Source of the DNA: Agrococcus carbonis
Lineage (GTDB): Bacteria; Actinomycetota; Actinomycetes; Actinomycetales; Microbacteriaceae
Assembly: GCF_900104705.1 (NCBI RefSeq)
Contig: NZ_LT629734.1
Location: forward strand, 1,178,001-1,242,000
Direction of reading: 5' to 3'
Length of the DNA stretch: 64,000 bases
Part shown: piece by piece, positions 19,141 to 28,199 of the stretch
Layout: each line of letters begins with the position of its first letter
Numbering within the stretch: position 1 is the first letter of the stretch
Notes under the pieces: generated by a model
What the model was told of the DNA's origin: nothing
What the model saw: only the letters and a program-made list of their open reading frames with translations
The model's database searches: none
Program-made: the position numbers and the translations under genes

Positions 19141-19229
19141 AACGAGCCGGCTGCGCCGGCTGCGCCGGCTACTCGACCAGCGAGGGGACGAGCCGACTGC
19201 GCCGGCGCGCTCCTCGACCAGCGACCGGG
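19141..19229. repeat. Two further half-units of the same repeat
   Basis: Bases 19141-19186 and 19187-19229 each repeat only the 3' arm, with GAGCCGGCTGCGCCGGC and CTCGACCAGCGA. Together with units 1 and 2 they fill the whole 316-base gap between purC and the convergent metallopeptidase gene. No gene was seen in the gap. Confidence 0.75.
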
Positions 19230-20129
19230 TCAGACCTGCGGAGCGTTCCAGGTGTCGCAGGCGCCGACGCCGCCGTTGTAGCCGTTCAGCAGCCAGGTCT
19301 GGCGCTGCTCGCTCGAGCCGTGCGTCCAGCCCTCAGGGTTCACGCCGCCACCGCTCATCTCCTGCAGCCGGTCGTCGCCGATCGTCTTCGCGGCGTCGAC
19401 GGCCTGGCGCATCTGCTCCTCCGAGACCGATTCGATCACCGGCGCGCCGCCGCCCTGGTCGGCGGTCTGCGACGCCCCCGCGATCCACGCGCCGGCGTAG
19501 CAGTCGGCCTGGAGCTCGCTGCGCACCGCCGACGACTGCGGCCCGGTGTCGCCCTGCTGCACGCGGTCGAGCTGCCCCGTCACGCCCTGGATGTGGTGGC
19601 CCCACTCGTGCGCGAGCACGTAGAGCTCGGCGAGGTTGCCGCCCTCGGCGCCGAACTGGTCGCGCATCTGCTGGAAGAACGTGGTGTCGATGTAGATGCG
19701 CTGGTCGGGCGGGCAGTAGAACGGGCCGACCGCGCTCGTCGCGGCACCGCATCCGGTCTGCACCTGGCGATCGAACAGCTGCACGGTCGGGTCGGCGTAC
19801 TCGAGGTCGTTCTGCTGCATCGTCGCGGCCCAGAACGCCGACATCGAGTCGGCGCCGCCCTCCATGCGGCAGACGACGTTCGCGGGGTCGTTCGCGTCGG
19901 CGCCGGTGCAGCCGGTGACCTCCTCGCCCTGCTGCTGCGACTGCGGCTGGATGGGATCGCCGGGCGCGAGGCCCGTGAGGTCGACGCCGAAGATCATCGA
20001 GACGATCACCAGGATGACCGTGATGATGCCGCCGCCGCCGACCGCGATCGTGCCGCCGCCGATGCCGCCTCCGCCGCCGCCCTTGCTCACAGCCGAGGTG
20101 TCGAAGCCCGCGTCGCCCCTGAACGTCAT
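19230..20129 (-). CDS. ypfJ: Neutral zinc metallopeptidase, YpfJ family
   Basis: 299 residues. The N-terminus is cytosolic with a Gly-rich run ([11 protein letters not shown]) before one membrane helix (about 33-49). An extracytoplasmic peptidase domain follows, with the zinc motif HEWGH at 174-178 and a paired Cys set (C74/C87, C127/C139). [10 protein letters not shown] and [13 protein letters not shown], which supplies the third zinc ligand region, are typical of the family. The physiological substrate is unknown. It is divergent from purS and probably leaderless. Confidence 0.88.
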   Translation of the reverse strand: MTFRGDAGFDTSAVSKGGGGGGIGGGTIAVGGGGIITVILVIVSMIFGVDLTGLAPGDPIQPQSQQQGEEVTGCTGADANDPANVVCRMEGGADSMSAFWAATMQQNDLEYADPTVQLFDRQVQTGCGAATSAVGPFYCPPDQRIYIDTTFFQQMRDQFGAEGGNLAELYVLAHEWGHHIQGVTGQLDRVQQGDTGPQSSAVRSELQADCYAGAWIAGASQTADQGGGAPVIESVSEEQMRQAVDAAKTIGDDRLQEMSGGGVNPEGWTHGSSEQRQTWLLNGYNGGVGACDTWNAPQV

Positions 20130-20135
20130 GGACGA

Positions 20136-20141
20136 ACAATA
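20136..20141 (-). promoter_or_regulatory. Probable leaderless -10 of the metallopeptidase gene
   Basis: TATTGT on the minus strand, six bases before the ATG at 20129. Confidence 0.5.
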
Positions 20142-20220
20142 GCCCTCGCCGTTGCGCGCCAGCCCGGGAGCCCGCTGAGCGCCCGCGCGACCCGACGCAT
20201 CCGCGGCGCACGCCCTTCAA

Positions 20221-20226
20221 TAGACT
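20221..20226 (+). promoter_or_regulatory. Candidate purS -10 (TAGACT)
   Basis: TAGACT, 38 bases before the purS ATG. The transcript would carry the AGGGAG site at about 20253. Confidence 0.45.
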
Positions 20227-20264
20227 GGAGGCACCCACCCCCACCGACCCCCAGGGAGCGACCC

Positions 20265-20525
20265 ATGGCCCTCATCGTCGTCGACGTGATGCCGAAGGCA
20301 GAGATCCTCGACCCCCAGGGCAAGGCGGTCACCCGCGCGCTCGCCCGCCTCGGCCACGAGGCGGTGGGCGACGTGCGCGTCGGCAAGCGCTTCGAGCTGC
20401 GGGTCGAGGGCGAGGTGACGGATGCGCTGCTCGAGCGGGTGCGCGGCGTCGCGAACGAGGTGCTCGCCAACACCGTGATCGAGGACGTCGTGGGCGTGAG
20501 CGTGGTCGAGGAGCAGTCGCGATGA
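20265..20525 (+). CDS. purS: FGAM synthase subunit PurS
   Basis: 86 residues, the small dimeric subunit that bridges PurL and PurQ in the three-part FGAM synthetase. The pattern [43 protein letters not shown] and [13 protein letters not shown] is standard. The longer open frame upstream is not coding; AGGGAGCG marks the start. The stop overlaps purQ by four bases. Confidence 0.95.
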   Translation: MALIVVDVMPKAEILDPQGKAVTRALARLGHEAVGDVRVGKRFELRVEGEVTDALLERVRGVANEVLANTVIEDVVGVSVVEEQSR

Positions 20526-21211
20526 AGGTCGGCGTCATCACCTTCCCCGGCACGCTCGACGACCGGGACGCGCAGCGCGCCGTTCGGCTCGCGGGCCACG
20601 AGCCGGTGGCGCTGTGGCACGGCGAGCACGACCTCCACGGCGTCGACGCGCTCGTGCTGCCCGGCGGCTTCTCGTACGGCGACTACCTGCGCTGCGGCGC
20701 GATCGCCGCGCTGTCGCCGATCATGACCGAGGTGGTTGAGGCGGCGACCAAGGGCATGCCGGTGCTGGGCATCTGCAACGGGTTCCAGATGCTCGCCGAG
20801 GCGCACCTGCTCGCGGGCGGCCTCGTGCGGAACGAGACGGGCCTGTTCGTGCGGCGCGATCAGCGGCTGCGGGTCGAGCGCACGACGACCGCGTGGACGA
20901 ACCGCTTCGACGAAGGCCAGGAGATCGTCATCCCGCTGAAGAACGGCGAGGGCCGCTTCGTCGCGACGCCCGAGGAGGTCAAGCGCATCGAGGGCGAGGG
21001 GCTCGTCGCCTTCCGCTACGTGGGCGAGAACCCGAACGGCTCGATCGACGACATCGCCGGCCTCACGAACGAGGCGGGCAACGTCGTGGGCCTCATGCCG
21101 CACCCCGAGCACGCGGTCGAGCTGGGCTTCGGCCCCACGACCACCCGCATGAAGGCGGGGCTCGACGGGCTCGACATCTTCAAGAGCGCGCTCGAGGCCG
21201 TCGCGGCCTGA
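20522..21211 (+). CDS. purQ: FGAM synthase glutaminase subunit PurQ
   Basis: A 229-residue class I glutamine amidotransferase that supplies ammonia to PurL. The nucleophile is C85 in [10 protein letters not shown], and the His-Glu pair is H194/E196 in MPHPEH. Translation is coupled to purS. purL, its partner, lies 2 kb downstream after two unrelated genes with their own promoters, an unusual separation of a purSQL set. Confidence 0.96.
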   Translation: MKVGVITFPGTLDDRDAQRAVRLAGHEPVALWHGEHDLHGVDALVLPGGFSYGDYLRCGAIAALSPIMTEVVEAATKGMPVLGICNGFQMLAEAHLLAGGLVRNETGLFVRRDQRLRVERTTTAWTNRFDEGQEIVIPLKNGEGRFVATPEEVKRIEGEGLVAFRYVGENPNGSIDDIAGLTNEAGNVVGLMPHPEHAVELGFGPTTTRMKAGLDGLDIFKSALEAVAA

Positions 21212-21230
21212 CATGTAGACTGGCTACATG
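21212..21230 (+). promoter_or_regulatory. DUF3817 leaderless promoter within an inverted repeat
   Basis: TAGACT (21216-21221) lies six bases before the ATG. CATGTAG (21212-21218) and CTACATG (21224-21230) form a perfect seven-base inverted repeat. It spans half of the -10 on one side and the start codon on the other, so it may be an operator or a start-masking hairpin. Confidence 0.5.
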
Positions 21231-21725
21231 ACTGCGGCCGCGACCACCACGACCTCGACCGGACTCTCGCCGAAGCGGCTCTACCGCATCCTCGCGATCG
21301 CCGAGGCGATCACCTGGACGCTGCTGATCGCGGCGATGATCGCCAAGTACGGCTTCGAGATCGAGTGGCCGATGCCGATCGCCGGCTCGCTGCACGGCTT
21401 CGTCTTCCTCTCCTACGGGGCGATGCAGCTCGTCGTCGGGCACAACCAGCGCTGGCGCGCCGGCACGGTGCTGCTCGGCATCGTGACTGCGGTCATCCCC
21501 TACGCGACCATCCCCTGGGAGCGGCGGATCGAGCGGCGCGGGCTGCTCGAGGGCGCCTGGCGCACCGAGCCGAGCGACGACCCGCGCGACCGGCGGTGGA
21601 TCGACCGGCTCTTCCGCTGGGGCATCAACCACGCGCTGCTGCTGACGATCGCGGTGCTCGCGGTCGTCGCCATCGTCTTCGTCGTGCTGCTGAACGCGGG
21701 CCCGCCCACCGCCTGGTTCGACTGA
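21228..21725 (+). CDS. DUF3817 membrane protein
   Basis: 165 residues. Three helices in the DUF3817 part: LYRILAIAEAITWTLLIAAMI with the characteristic EAITW, SLHGFVFLSYGAMQLVV, and AGTVLLGIVTAVIPYATIPWERR. A loop follows, then a fourth C-terminal helix. The family is actinobacterial, function unknown, and often lies near purine or tRNA genes. It sits 16 bases after purQ but has its own probable leaderless promoter. Confidence 0.85.
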   Translation: MTAAATTTTSTGLSPKRLYRILAIAEAITWTLLIAAMIAKYGFEIEWPMPIAGSLHGFVFLSYGAMQLVVGHNQRWRAGTVLLGIVTAVIPYATIPWERRIERRGLLEGAWRTEPSDDPRDRRWIDRLFRWGINHALLLTIAVLAVVAIVFVVLLNAGPPTAWFD

Positions 21726-21756
21726 TCGGGGGCGTGCGCCGCGCGTGCCGCGGGCG

Positions 21757-21762
21757 TAGCGT
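21757..21762 (+). promoter_or_regulatory. Probable leaderless -10 of the serine hydrolase gene
   Basis: TAGCGT, six bases before the ATG at 21769. Confidence 0.45.
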
Positions 21763-21768
21763 CGGGCC

Positions 21769-23229
21769 ATGAGCCCCGAGGACGCCGCCCTCGACCGCCT
21801 CCTGGCCGAGCGCCTGTGGCCCTGGGTCGAGCAGGTGATGGATGCCTGGGCGCTGCCGGGCGTCGCGATCTGCGCCGTGCGCGGCGAGGCCGTGGTCGCG
21901 CGCGGCTTCGGCACGCGCGACGTGCGCACCGGCGAGCCCGTGACCGGCGACACGCTCTTCCACCTCGCATCGATCTCGAAGCCGTTCGTCGCGACCGCGG
22001 CGCTGCAGCTCGTCGACGACGGCGCGCTCGAGCTCGACGCGCCGATCGCTCCCTTGCTGCCGGAGCTGCGCTGGGCCGATGAGCGGGCGCGCGGCATCAC
22101 GCTGCGGCACCTGCTCTCGCATCGCTCGGGGCTCGGCGACGTGCACGACTACGGCTGGGACGACCCGGAATTCGACGACGACGCGCTCGCGCGCTTCGCC
22201 GCCGAGGTGGCCGGCTGGCGGCTCGAGCGCGACCCGGGCAATGCGTTCGCCTACTCGAACGCCGCCTACGAGCTGCTCGGCCACCTGCTGGCGACGGTGA
22301 CCGGCAGCAGCTTCGAGGCGCTGCTCGCCGAGCGCGTGCTGCGGCCGCTCGGCATGGCGACGAGCACGTTCCTGCGGCACGACGTGCCCCCGGCGCTCGA
22401 GGCCGCGCCGCACATCGGCCAGCCCGCAGCCGTGCCCGAGGGCGCCTATCCCTACACGCGACAGCACGCGCCGAGCTCGTCGCTGCACTCGAGCGCCGCC
22501 GAGCTCGGCCGCTGGCTCGTCGCGCACCTCGACGGCCGCGCGGGGCTCTCGCCGGAGCTGCACCGCGAGATGTGGGCCCCGCAGGCGGAGGCGGGCGGAG
22601 TCTGGCACGCGCAGATCGCGCTCGGCTGGTTCCTCGGCACGATCCGCGGCCGCACGGTCGTGAGCCACTCGGGCGAGGATCCGGGCTTCGCGACCAACCA
22701 CGGGCTCGTGCCCGACGAGCGCGTGGGCTTCGCCGTGCTCGGCAACAGCAACCTCGTGCCGGTCGAGCTCTCCGAGGCGACGCTCGCCGTGCTGCTCGGC
22801 GAGGACCCGGGTGAGCCCCCGCTGCCGCCCGCGGTCGTGCCGGTCGGGCGCGAGCTGGAGGTGGCCGGGCCCGAAGCCGCCGAGGCGCTGTTCCGGCTGC
22901 TTGCCGCTGAGCGGCCGCCGCGCGCCGACCTCGACGAACCCGGCTTCGACGATGCGACGTGGCCCGCGGTCGAGCTGCACCGCCCCGAGCTCGTGCGGCC
23001 GCTGCTCGAGCTGTGGCTGCGCGCGCAGCCCGAGTCGGCGGATGCGTGGGCGACGGCCGCGTGGTCCCACGAGGTGGAGGGGCGTGCGGCCGAGGCTGTC
23101 GAGCACCTCCGCCGGGCGCTCGAGCTCGACCCGGAGCACGAGGACGCCGCCGCGCGGCTGCGGCGGTTGCGGGCGGCCCCCGCATCCGCCACCTCGGTAG
23201 GATCGAAGGACCGCCGCGCTGAGCTCTAG
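21769..23229 (+). CDS. Serine hydrolase (class C beta-lactamase/DD-peptidase fold) with TPR-like tail
   Basis: 486 residues without a signal peptide, so probably cytosolic. Catalytic S68-x-x-K71 in SISK, Y162-S-N, and H300-S-G in place of KTG are all present. These define the beta-lactamase-related esterase/peptidase group (EstB-like). From about residue 345 a separate helical region ends in a TPR-like pair ([31 protein letters not shown]), possibly for partner binding. Substrate unknown. The end of the gene overlaps the purL promoter candidate. Confidence 0.85.
   Translation: MSPEDAALDRLLAERLWPWVEQVMDAWALPGVAICAVRGEAVVARGFGTRDVRTGEPVTGDTLFHLASISKPFVATAALQLVDDGALELDAPIAPLLPELRWADERARGITLRHLLSHRSGLGDVHDYGWDDPEFDDDALARFAAEVAGWRLERDPGNAFAYSNAAYELLGHLLATVTGSSFEALLAERVLRPLGMATSTFLRHDVPPALEAAPHIGQPAAVPEGAYPYTRQHAPSSSLHSSAAELGRWLVAHLDGRAGLSPELHREMWAPQAEAGGVWHAQIALGWFLGTIRGRTVVSHSGEDPGFATNHGLVPDERVGFAVLGNSNLVPVELSEATLAVLLGEDPGEPPLPPAVVPVGRELEVAGPEAAEALFRLLAAERPPRADLDEPGFDDATWPAVELHRPELVRPLLELWLRAQPESADAWATAAWSHEVEGRAAEAVEHLRRALELDPEHEDAAARLRRLRAAPASATSVGSKDRRAEL
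23198..23203 (+). promoter_or_regulatory. Candidate purL -10 (TAGGAT)
   Basis: TAGGAT lies within the end of the upstream gene, 33 bases before the purL GTG. The 13-base word CGGTAGGATCGAA here is repeated exactly upstream of gdhA. Confidence 0.45.
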
Positions 23230-23236
23230 GAGAGTC

Positions 23237-25522
23237 GTGACCGCATCCCGCACGCCCCGTGACACCGTCGAGGTGGCCGCCGCCACCCCCGAGCGCGAGC
23301 AGCCCTACGAGGCCCTCGGCCTCAAGACCGACGAGTACGAGCGGATCCGCGAGATCCTCGGCCGCCGCCCCACGAGCGCCGAGCTCGCGATGTACTCGGT
23401 GATGTGGAGCGAGCACTGCTCCTACAAGTCGTCGAAGGTGCACCTGCGCACCTTCGGGCAGAAGGTCACGCCCGAGATGCAGGAGCGCCTCATGGTCGGC
23501 ATGGGCCAGAACGCGGGCGTCATCGACGCGGGCGAGGGCTGGGCCGTGACGTTCAAGGTCGAGTCGCACAACCATCCGTCGTTCGTCGAGCCCTTCCAGG
23601 GCGCCGCGACCGGCGTCGGCGGCATCGTGCGCGACATCATCTCGATGGGCGCCCGCCCGGTCGCGGTGATGGATGCGCTGCGGTTCGGCGCGATCGACCA
23701 CCCCGACACCGCTCGGGTCGTGCACGGCGTGACGAGCGGCATCTCGTTCTACGGCAACTGCCTCGGGCTGCCGAACATCGGCGGCGAGACGGTCTTCGAC
23801 GCGGTCTACCAGGGCAACCCGCTCGTGAACGCGCTCGCCGTGGGCGTGCTGCGGCACGAGGACCTGCACCTCGCGAACGCGACCGGCGCCGGCAACAAGG
23901 TCGTGCTGTTCGGCGCCCGCACCGGCGGCGACGGCATCGGCGGCGCGTCGATCCTCGCCTCGGAGTCGTTCGACGACGAGGGCCCCGCGAAGCGCCCCGC
24001 CGTGCAGGTCGGCGACCCGTTCGCCGAGAAGGTGCTCATCGAGTGCTGCCTCGAGCTCTACGCCGCGGGCGTCGTCGAGGGCATCCAGGATCTCGGCGCC
24101 GCCGGCATCTCGTGCGCCACCAGTGAGCTCGCCGCGAACGGCGACTCGGGCATGCGGGTCGAGCTCGACCACGTGCTGCTGCGCGATCCGACGCTCACGG
24201 CCGAGGAGATCCTCATGTCGGAGTCGCAGGAGCGCATGATGGCGATCGTCGCGCCCGAGCAGCTCGACGCGTTCCTCGCGATCACCGGCAAGTGGGATGT
24301 CGAGACGAGCGTGCTCGGCGAGGTCACCGGCGACGGCCGCCTCGTCATCACCCACTCCGGCGAGACGATCGTCGACGTCGACCCGAAGACCGTCGCGGTC
24401 GACTCCCCCGTCTACGAGCGCCCCTACGAGCGCCCCGTGTGGCAGGACGCCCTGCAGGCCGACAGCGCCTCGGCGCTGCCGCGCGTCGCCGACGCCGAGC
24501 TCGGGCAGCAGCTGCTCGCGCTCGCGGGCAGCGCCAACCTCGCCGACACCTCGTGGATCACCGACCAGTACGACGACTACGTGCTCGGCAACACGGCGCT
24601 CTCGACGCCCGACGACGCCGGCATGGTGCGCATCGACGAGGAGTCGGGGCTCGGCTTCGCCGTCTCGGTCGACGCGAACGGCCGCTATTGCCAGCTCGAC
24701 CCGCGCGAGGGCGCGAAGGCCGCGCTCGCCGAGTCGTACCGCAACGTCGCCGTCACGGGCGCGACGCCCGTCGGCGTGAGCGATTGCCTCAACTTCGGCA
24801 ACCCCGAGATCCCGGCGGTCATGTGGCAGTTCGCCGAGGCGGTCGACGGCCTCGCCGACGCGTGCGTCGAGCTCGGCATCCCCGTCACCGGCGGCAACGT
24901 GTCGTTCTACAACCAGACCGGCGAGACGCAGATCCACCCGACGCCCGTCGTGGGCGTGCTCGGCATCATCGACGACGTCGACCGCCGCATCCCCTCGGGC
25001 TGGCAGGACGACGGGCAGGCGCTCTTCCTGCTCGGCACGACGCGCGACGAGCTCGACGGCTCGGCGTGGGCCGGCACGATCCACGACCACCTCGGCGGTG
25101 TGCCCCCGCGCGTCGACCTCGCGGCCGAGAAGCAGCTCGCGGGCCTCATGCAGGGCATCGCGTTCGACGGACTCGCGACCGCCGCGCACGACCTCTCGGA
25201 GGGCGGGCTCGGCATGGCCGTCGTCGAGGGCGCGCTGCGCTTCGGCATCGGCGCCCGAATCTGGCTCGACTCGCTCATGGAGCGCGACGGGATCGACGCG
25301 ACCGCGGCGCTCTTCTCGGAGTCGGGCGCCCGCGCGCTCGTCGCCGTCGCCCGCGAGGACGAGGTGAAGTTCACCGGCATGTGCGAGGCGCGCGGCGTGC
25401 CCGTGCTGCGGATCGGCGTGACCGACGCCACGAGCGGCACGATCGAGATCCAGGACGTCGCGACGCTGTCGCTCGACGAGCTGCGCTCGGCGAACCGGGC
25501 ACCGCTCGCGCGCTTCGCCTGA
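23237..25522 (+). CDS. purL: FGAM synthase subunit PurL (small type)
   Basis: 761 residues, the ATP-dependent synthetase subunit that converts FGAR to FGAM with PurS and PurQ. Motifs in order: [97 protein letters not shown], and in the second half [11 protein letters not shown] and [11 protein letters not shown]. Length fits small PurL without a glutaminase domain. GTG start with AGGAG seven bases upstream. Confidence 0.97.
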   Translation: MTASRTPRDTVEVAAATPEREQPYEALGLKTDEYERIREILGRRPTSAELAMYSVMWSEHCSYKSSKVHLRTFGQKVTPEMQERLMVGMGQNAGVIDAGEGWAVTFKVESHNHPSFVEPFQGAATGVGGIVRDIISMGARPVAVMDALRFGAIDHPDTARVVHGVTSGISFYGNCLGLPNIGGETVFDAVYQGNPLVNALAVGVLRHEDLHLANATGAGNKVVLFGARTGGDGIGGASILASESFDDEGPAKRPAVQVGDPFAEKVLIECCLELYAAGVVEGIQDLGAAGISCATSELAANGDSGMRVELDHVLLRDPTLTAEEILMSESQERMMAIVAPEQLDAFLAITGKWDVETSVLGEVTGDGRLVITHSGETIVDVDPKTVAVDSPVYERPYERPVWQDALQADSASALPRVADAELGQQLLALAGSANLADTSWITDQYDDYVLGNTALSTPDDAGMVRIDEESGLGFAVSVDANGRYCQLDPREGAKAALAESYRNVAVTGATPVGVSDCLNFGNPEIPAVMWQFAEAVDGLADACVELGIPVTGGNVSFYNQTGETQIHPTPVVGVLGIIDDVDRRIPSGWQDDGQALFLLGTTRDELDGSAWAGTIHDHLGGVPPRVDLAAEKQLAGLMQGIAFDGLATAAHDLSEGGLGMAVVEGALRFGIGARIWLDSLMERDGIDATAALFSESGARALVAVAREDEVKFTGMCEARGVPVLRIGVTDATSGTIEIQDVATLSLDELRSANRAPLARFA

Positions 25523-25537
25523 CGCGGGGACCGCGGG

Positions 25538-25567
25538 GCGACGGGCGCGCGCGGCGCGACCCGTCGC
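25538..25567 (+). terminator. Hairpin after purL
   Basis: GCGACGGG (25538-25545) pairs with CCCGTCGC (25560-25567). The 16-base word CGGCGCGACCCGTCGC is repeated at 25552 and 25582, a 30-base tandem period. Confidence 0.5.
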
Positions 25568-25607
25568 GCGAGCCGCGCGCACGGCGCGACCCGTCGCATC
25601 CGTCATC

Positions 25608-25668
25608 TCAACGGCCATGCGCGACGGATGTGCGCTGTGCGTGCACATCCGTCGCGCATGGCCGTTGA
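25608..25668. repeat. Long palindromic intergenic element, copy 2 (REP-like)
   Basis: Perfect 26-base arms (25608-25633 and 25643-25668) with a nine-base loop. The arms begin TCAACGGCCAT and contain CGGATGTGC, as in copy 1 at 5724-5780. It lies between purL and the DUF1761 promoter. Confidence 0.85.
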
Positions 25669-25686
25669 GTCTGCTCGCCGCGAGCC

Positions 25687-25692
25687 TATGCT
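25687..25692 (+). promoter_or_regulatory. Probable leaderless -10 of the DUF1761 gene
   Basis: TATGCT, six bases before the ATG at 25699. Confidence 0.5.
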
Positions 25693-25698
25693 GACGCC

Positions 25699-26136
25699 AT
25701 GGAACTGACCGTGCCGGCCGTCAACATCTGGGCCGTGCTGCTCGCGACCGTCGCCGCGATCGTGATCGGCTTCGTCTACTACCACCCGAAGGTGCTCGGC
25801 ACGTCGTGGATGAAGGCCATCGGCCACACCACCGACTCGGTCGCGCGCGGCCCGAAGCCCTGGGTGTACCCGCTGATCGTCGTGTGCGCGTTCGTCACGG
25901 CGTGGGTGCTCGCGGGCGCCGCCTGGATCTCGCAGGAGTTCTACGGCGGCAGCTTCCTACTCAACGCGCTCGTCACCGGCTGGATCCTCTTCGTCGGGTT
26001 CACGCTCGCGCGCGTCGTCGTGCACGACGCCTTCGACCCGCGCGGCTTCCGCGTGACGGGTCACACCGCGCTCAACGAGCTGCTCATCATCACCGCGATG
26101 GGCCTGATCATCGGCGTCTGGCCGCCCGCCGCATGA
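25699..26136 (+). CDS. DUF1761 membrane protein
   Basis: 145 residues, four membrane helices. The N-terminus NIWAVLLATVAAIVIGFVYYHPKVLGTSWMK, with its Tyr-His and Trp-Met residues, is diagnostic of DUF1761. A central helix pair and a C-terminal HTALNELLIITAMGLIIGVWP helix follow. Function unknown. It overlaps the next gene by four bases (ATGA), so the two proteins are co-translated. Confidence 0.82.
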   Translation: MELTVPAVNIWAVLLATVAAIVIGFVYYHPKVLGTSWMKAIGHTTDSVARGPKPWVYPLIVVCAFVTAWVLAGAAWISQEFYGGSFLLNALVTGWILFVGFTLARVVVHDAFDPRGFRVTGHTALNELLIITAMGLIIGVWPPAA

Positions 26137-26603
26137 GCGACATCGCGCTGACGGTCGAGCGCACGATCGACGCCCCCGCGGATGCGGTGTGGCGCGTCAT
26201 CACCGACGTCGAGGGCTTCGAGGCGGTGCTGTCGGGCGTGACCCGCGTCGAGCGGCTCGCCGGCGCCGGCTACACGATCGGCACGCGCTGGCGCGAGACG
26301 CGGCGCGCGCGAGGCCGTGACGAGAGCCAGGAGCTCGAGGTCGTCGGCATCGACGAGGGCCGCTCGACGATGCTCGCGGCCGAGTCGCACGGCCTCGCGC
26401 AGCGCACGGAGCTCACGCTCGAGCCGGCGGGCGGCGGCACGGTGCTGCGGATGCGCTTCGCCGGCACGTTCCTCGCGGTCTCGTGGGTGCAGCGCGTCGC
26501 TGCGAGGCTCACCGCGAAGCTCGGCGCGTCGACGATGCGGACGATGATGCAGCAGGACCTCGACGACATCGCGGCGGCTGCCGAGGGCCTCGCGCGCTCG
26601 TAG
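26133..26603 (+). CDS. SRPBCC-fold protein
   Basis: 156 residues of the START/Bet v1-like (polyketide cyclase/AHSA1-type) fold: TVERTIDAPADAVWRVITDVEGFEAVLSGV at the N-terminus, a central sheet, and a long C-terminal helix. The family binds hydrophobic ligands in a cavity; the ligand is unknown. It is coupled to the DUF1761 gene. Its TAG stop is also the first part of the TAGGCT element for the next gene. Its start is the ATG at 26133. Confidence 0.82.
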   Translation: MSDIALTVERTIDAPADAVWRVITDVEGFEAVLSGVTRVERLAGAGYTIGTRWRETRRARGRDESQELEVVGIDEGRSTMLAAESHGLAQRTELTLEPAGGGTVLRMRFAGTFLAVSWVQRVAARLTAKLGASTMRTMMQQDLDDIAAAAEGLARS

Positions 26604-26606
26604 GCT
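26601..26606 (+). promoter_or_regulatory. Probable leaderless -10 overlapping the upstream stop codon
   Basis: TAGGCT, six bases before the ATG at 26613. The TAG is the stop of the SRPBCC gene. Confidence 0.5.
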
Positions 26607-26612
26607 GGAGCC

Positions 26613-27179
26613 ATGCCCGCGACGCCGACCGAGCCCGGCTGGCACGACGACCCCGAGGGTCGACGGCGCTGGTGGACGGGCACGCACTGGGGCGCCTACG
26701 CGCCGTGGGCCGACGCCGACGAGCCCGAGGGCTCGCAGCGGCCGCCGCAGCAGCGCCCGACGCTCGACCGCTCCCTCACGTTCGATCCGACCGCCGGCGG
26801 CCGCGCGAGCCGGGCGCTCGGCGAGCAGCCCGAGCGCCCGACGGGTCCGCTGCCGAGGCCCGCGGCAGGCGGCTCGTCGCCCGCTCCGATCCGCCCCGAC
26901 CGCGAGGCAGCGGCCGCGGGCCGCAGCCGTCGGCTCGTCACCGCGACCGTGCTGCTGCTGACGCTCGGCCTGCTCGGCGGCCACCGCTACTACCTCGGCC
27001 GCATCGGCTCCGGCATCGCGCAGATGATGCTGTCGTTCGGCGCCGCCGCCGCGCTCGTGGTGCTGCAGGACGAGGGCAGCTCGCGCCTGCTGCTCGCGGC
27101 AGTGCCGGTCGCCGCGCTCGGCTGGTGGGTCGTGGACCTCATCCGCATCCGCAGCATCGTGCGGCGCAGCCCCGCCTGA
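26613..27179 (+). CDS. DUF2510/TM2-like membrane protein
   Basis: 188 residues. The N-terminus PGWHDDPEGRRRWWTGTHW is a DUF2510 module, a short Trp-rich repeat common in actinobacterial membrane proteins. A disordered linker of ~70 residues follows. The C-terminal half has LLTLGLLGGHRYYLGRIGSGIAQMML, which is the TM2-domain pattern (Gly-Gly-His-Arg-Tyr-Tyr-Leu-Gly), and a second pair of helices. Role unknown. Confidence 0.82.
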   Translation: MPATPTEPGWHDDPEGRRRWWTGTHWGAYAPWADADEPEGSQRPPQQRPTLDRSLTFDPTAGGRASRALGEQPERPTGPLPRPAAGGSSPAPIRPDREAAAAGRSRRLVTATVLLLTLGLLGGHRYYLGRIGSGIAQMMLSFGAAAALVVLQDEGSSRLLLAAVPVAALGWWVVDLIRIRSIVRRSPA

Positions 27180-27217
27180 GCAGCCGCGGGCCCCACGAGC
27201 TGGCGGTCGTCGCGGCG

Positions 27218-27514
27218 CTACTCGGCGCCCGCGATCCGCTCGTGGTGGTGGATGACCTCGGCGATCACGAAGGTGATGAACTTCTCGGCGAACTCCGGGT
27301 CGAGCTCCGCCTCCTCGGCGAGGCGCCGCAAGCGGGCGATCTGCGTCGCCTCGCGCGCGGGGTCCGACGGCGGCATCGCGTGCTCGGCCTTCAGCTCGCC
27401 CACCGCCTGCGTGAGCTTGAAGCGCTCGGCGAGCGTGTGGATCAGCACGGCGTCGACGTTGTCGATCGAGCGACGCAGTCGCAGCAGCTGGTCCTCGGGG
27501 CTCGGGCTCGTCAT
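27218..27514 (-). CDS. AroQ-type chorismate mutase
   Basis: 98 residues, all-helical AroQ fold: LRLRRSIDNVDAVLIHTLAERFKLTQAVGELKA (helix 1, with the N-terminal Arg and the catalytic Arg/Lys positions), PPSDPAREATQIARLRRLAEEAELDP, and FAEKFITFVIAEVIHHHERI. It converts chorismate to prephenate for Phe/Tyr synthesis. It resembles the small cytosolic actinobacterial enzyme (M. tuberculosis Rv0948c type), which is activated by DAHP synthase. No signal peptide. It is downstream of a GNAT gene on the same strand. Confidence 0.85.
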   Translation of the reverse strand: MTSPSPEDQLLRLRRSIDNVDAVLIHTLAERFKLTQAVGELKAEHAMPPSDPAREATQIARLRRLAEEAELDPEFAEKFITFVIAEVIHHHERIAGAE

Positions 27515-27520
27515 GCCTCC

Positions 27521-27526
27521 AGCCTA
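27521..27526 (-). promoter_or_regulatory. Probable leaderless -10 overlapping the upstream stop codon
   Basis: TAGGCT on the minus strand, six bases (GGAGGC) before the chorismate mutase ATG. The TAG is the stop of the GNAT gene. GGAGG could also act as a ribosome binding site. Confidence 0.45.
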
Positions 27527-28135
27527 GGTCGCGCGCTGGTCGAGCCGCGCCTCGAGCCCGCGCCGCACCGCGGGCCACTCGACCGCGATGATCGAGGAGA
27601 CCACGACGTCGCGCAGCGTGCCCTTGACGACCTGATGGCTGCGCAGCACGCCGTCCTGCTTCGCGCCGAGGCGCTCGATCGCGTCGCGCGACTGCCGGTT
27701 GTGCCACGACGTGCGGAACTCGACCGCGACGCATCCGAGCACCTCGAACGCCCGCTCGAGCATGAGCAGCTTGATCGCAGGGTTCACGCCCGTGCCCTGC
27801 TGCGACACCGCCATCCACGTCGAGCCGATCTCGAGCCGCGGCGTCTCGGCGTCGATGTGCATGTACGTCGTCTGGCCGACCGCGCGGCCGTCGACCACGA
27901 TCGTCCAGGGCACCATCGAACCCGCGGCGTGGAGCGCGAGGCGCCGGTCGATCTCTGCGGCGACGGCGTCGGGCTCCGGCACGGAGGTGTACCAGGCGCG
28001 CCGCCACAGGTCGCCCTCGGCGGCCGCGGCCGCGAGGTCGGCGGCGTGCTCGTGCGAGAGCGGCTCGAGCGTGGCGAGCGGATGCGTGAGCACCGGGATG
28101 TCGAGGATCCGGGATCGGTCGTCGGTCACGGCCAC
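27524..28135 (-). CDS. GNAT-family N-acetyltransferase
   Basis: 203 residues of the RimJ/RimL-like group: an N-terminal LATLEPLSHEHAADL, the central LEIGSTWMAVSQQGTGVNPAIKLLMLERAFEVLG, which includes the acetyl-CoA loop region (QQGTGVNP), and VEFRTSWHNRQSRDAIERLGAKQDGVLR. This pattern is common for proteins that acetylate small molecules or protein N-termini; the substrate is unknown. I start at GTG 28135 because GGGGAG lies six bases upstream. The open frame continues further but into non-coding sequence. Confidence 0.82.
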   Translation of the reverse strand: MAVTDDRSRILDIPVLTHPLATLEPLSHEHAADLAAAAAEGDLWRRAWYTSVPEPDAVAAEIDRRLALHAAGSMVPWTIVVDGRAVGQTTYMHIDAETPRLEIGSTWMAVSQQGTGVNPAIKLLMLERAFEVLGCVAVEFRTSWHNRQSRDAIERLGAKQDGVLRSHQVVKGTLRDVVVSSIIAVEWPAVRRGLEARLDQRAT

Positions 28136-28199
28136 ATTCTGCTCCCCGCTGCGAAGACCGCGCTGGCGGGCTCGCCGCCGCGACTGCCACCATGCCGTC

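Noticed and set aside
18914..19229. Possible CRISPR or integron array
   Set aside because: The units are imperfect palindromes without unique spacers of equal length or an integrase, and match repeats elsewhere in the window.
22097..25648. A 1183-codon minus-strand frame opposite purL
   Set aside because: It is antisense to purL and the serine hydrolase and shows no domain.
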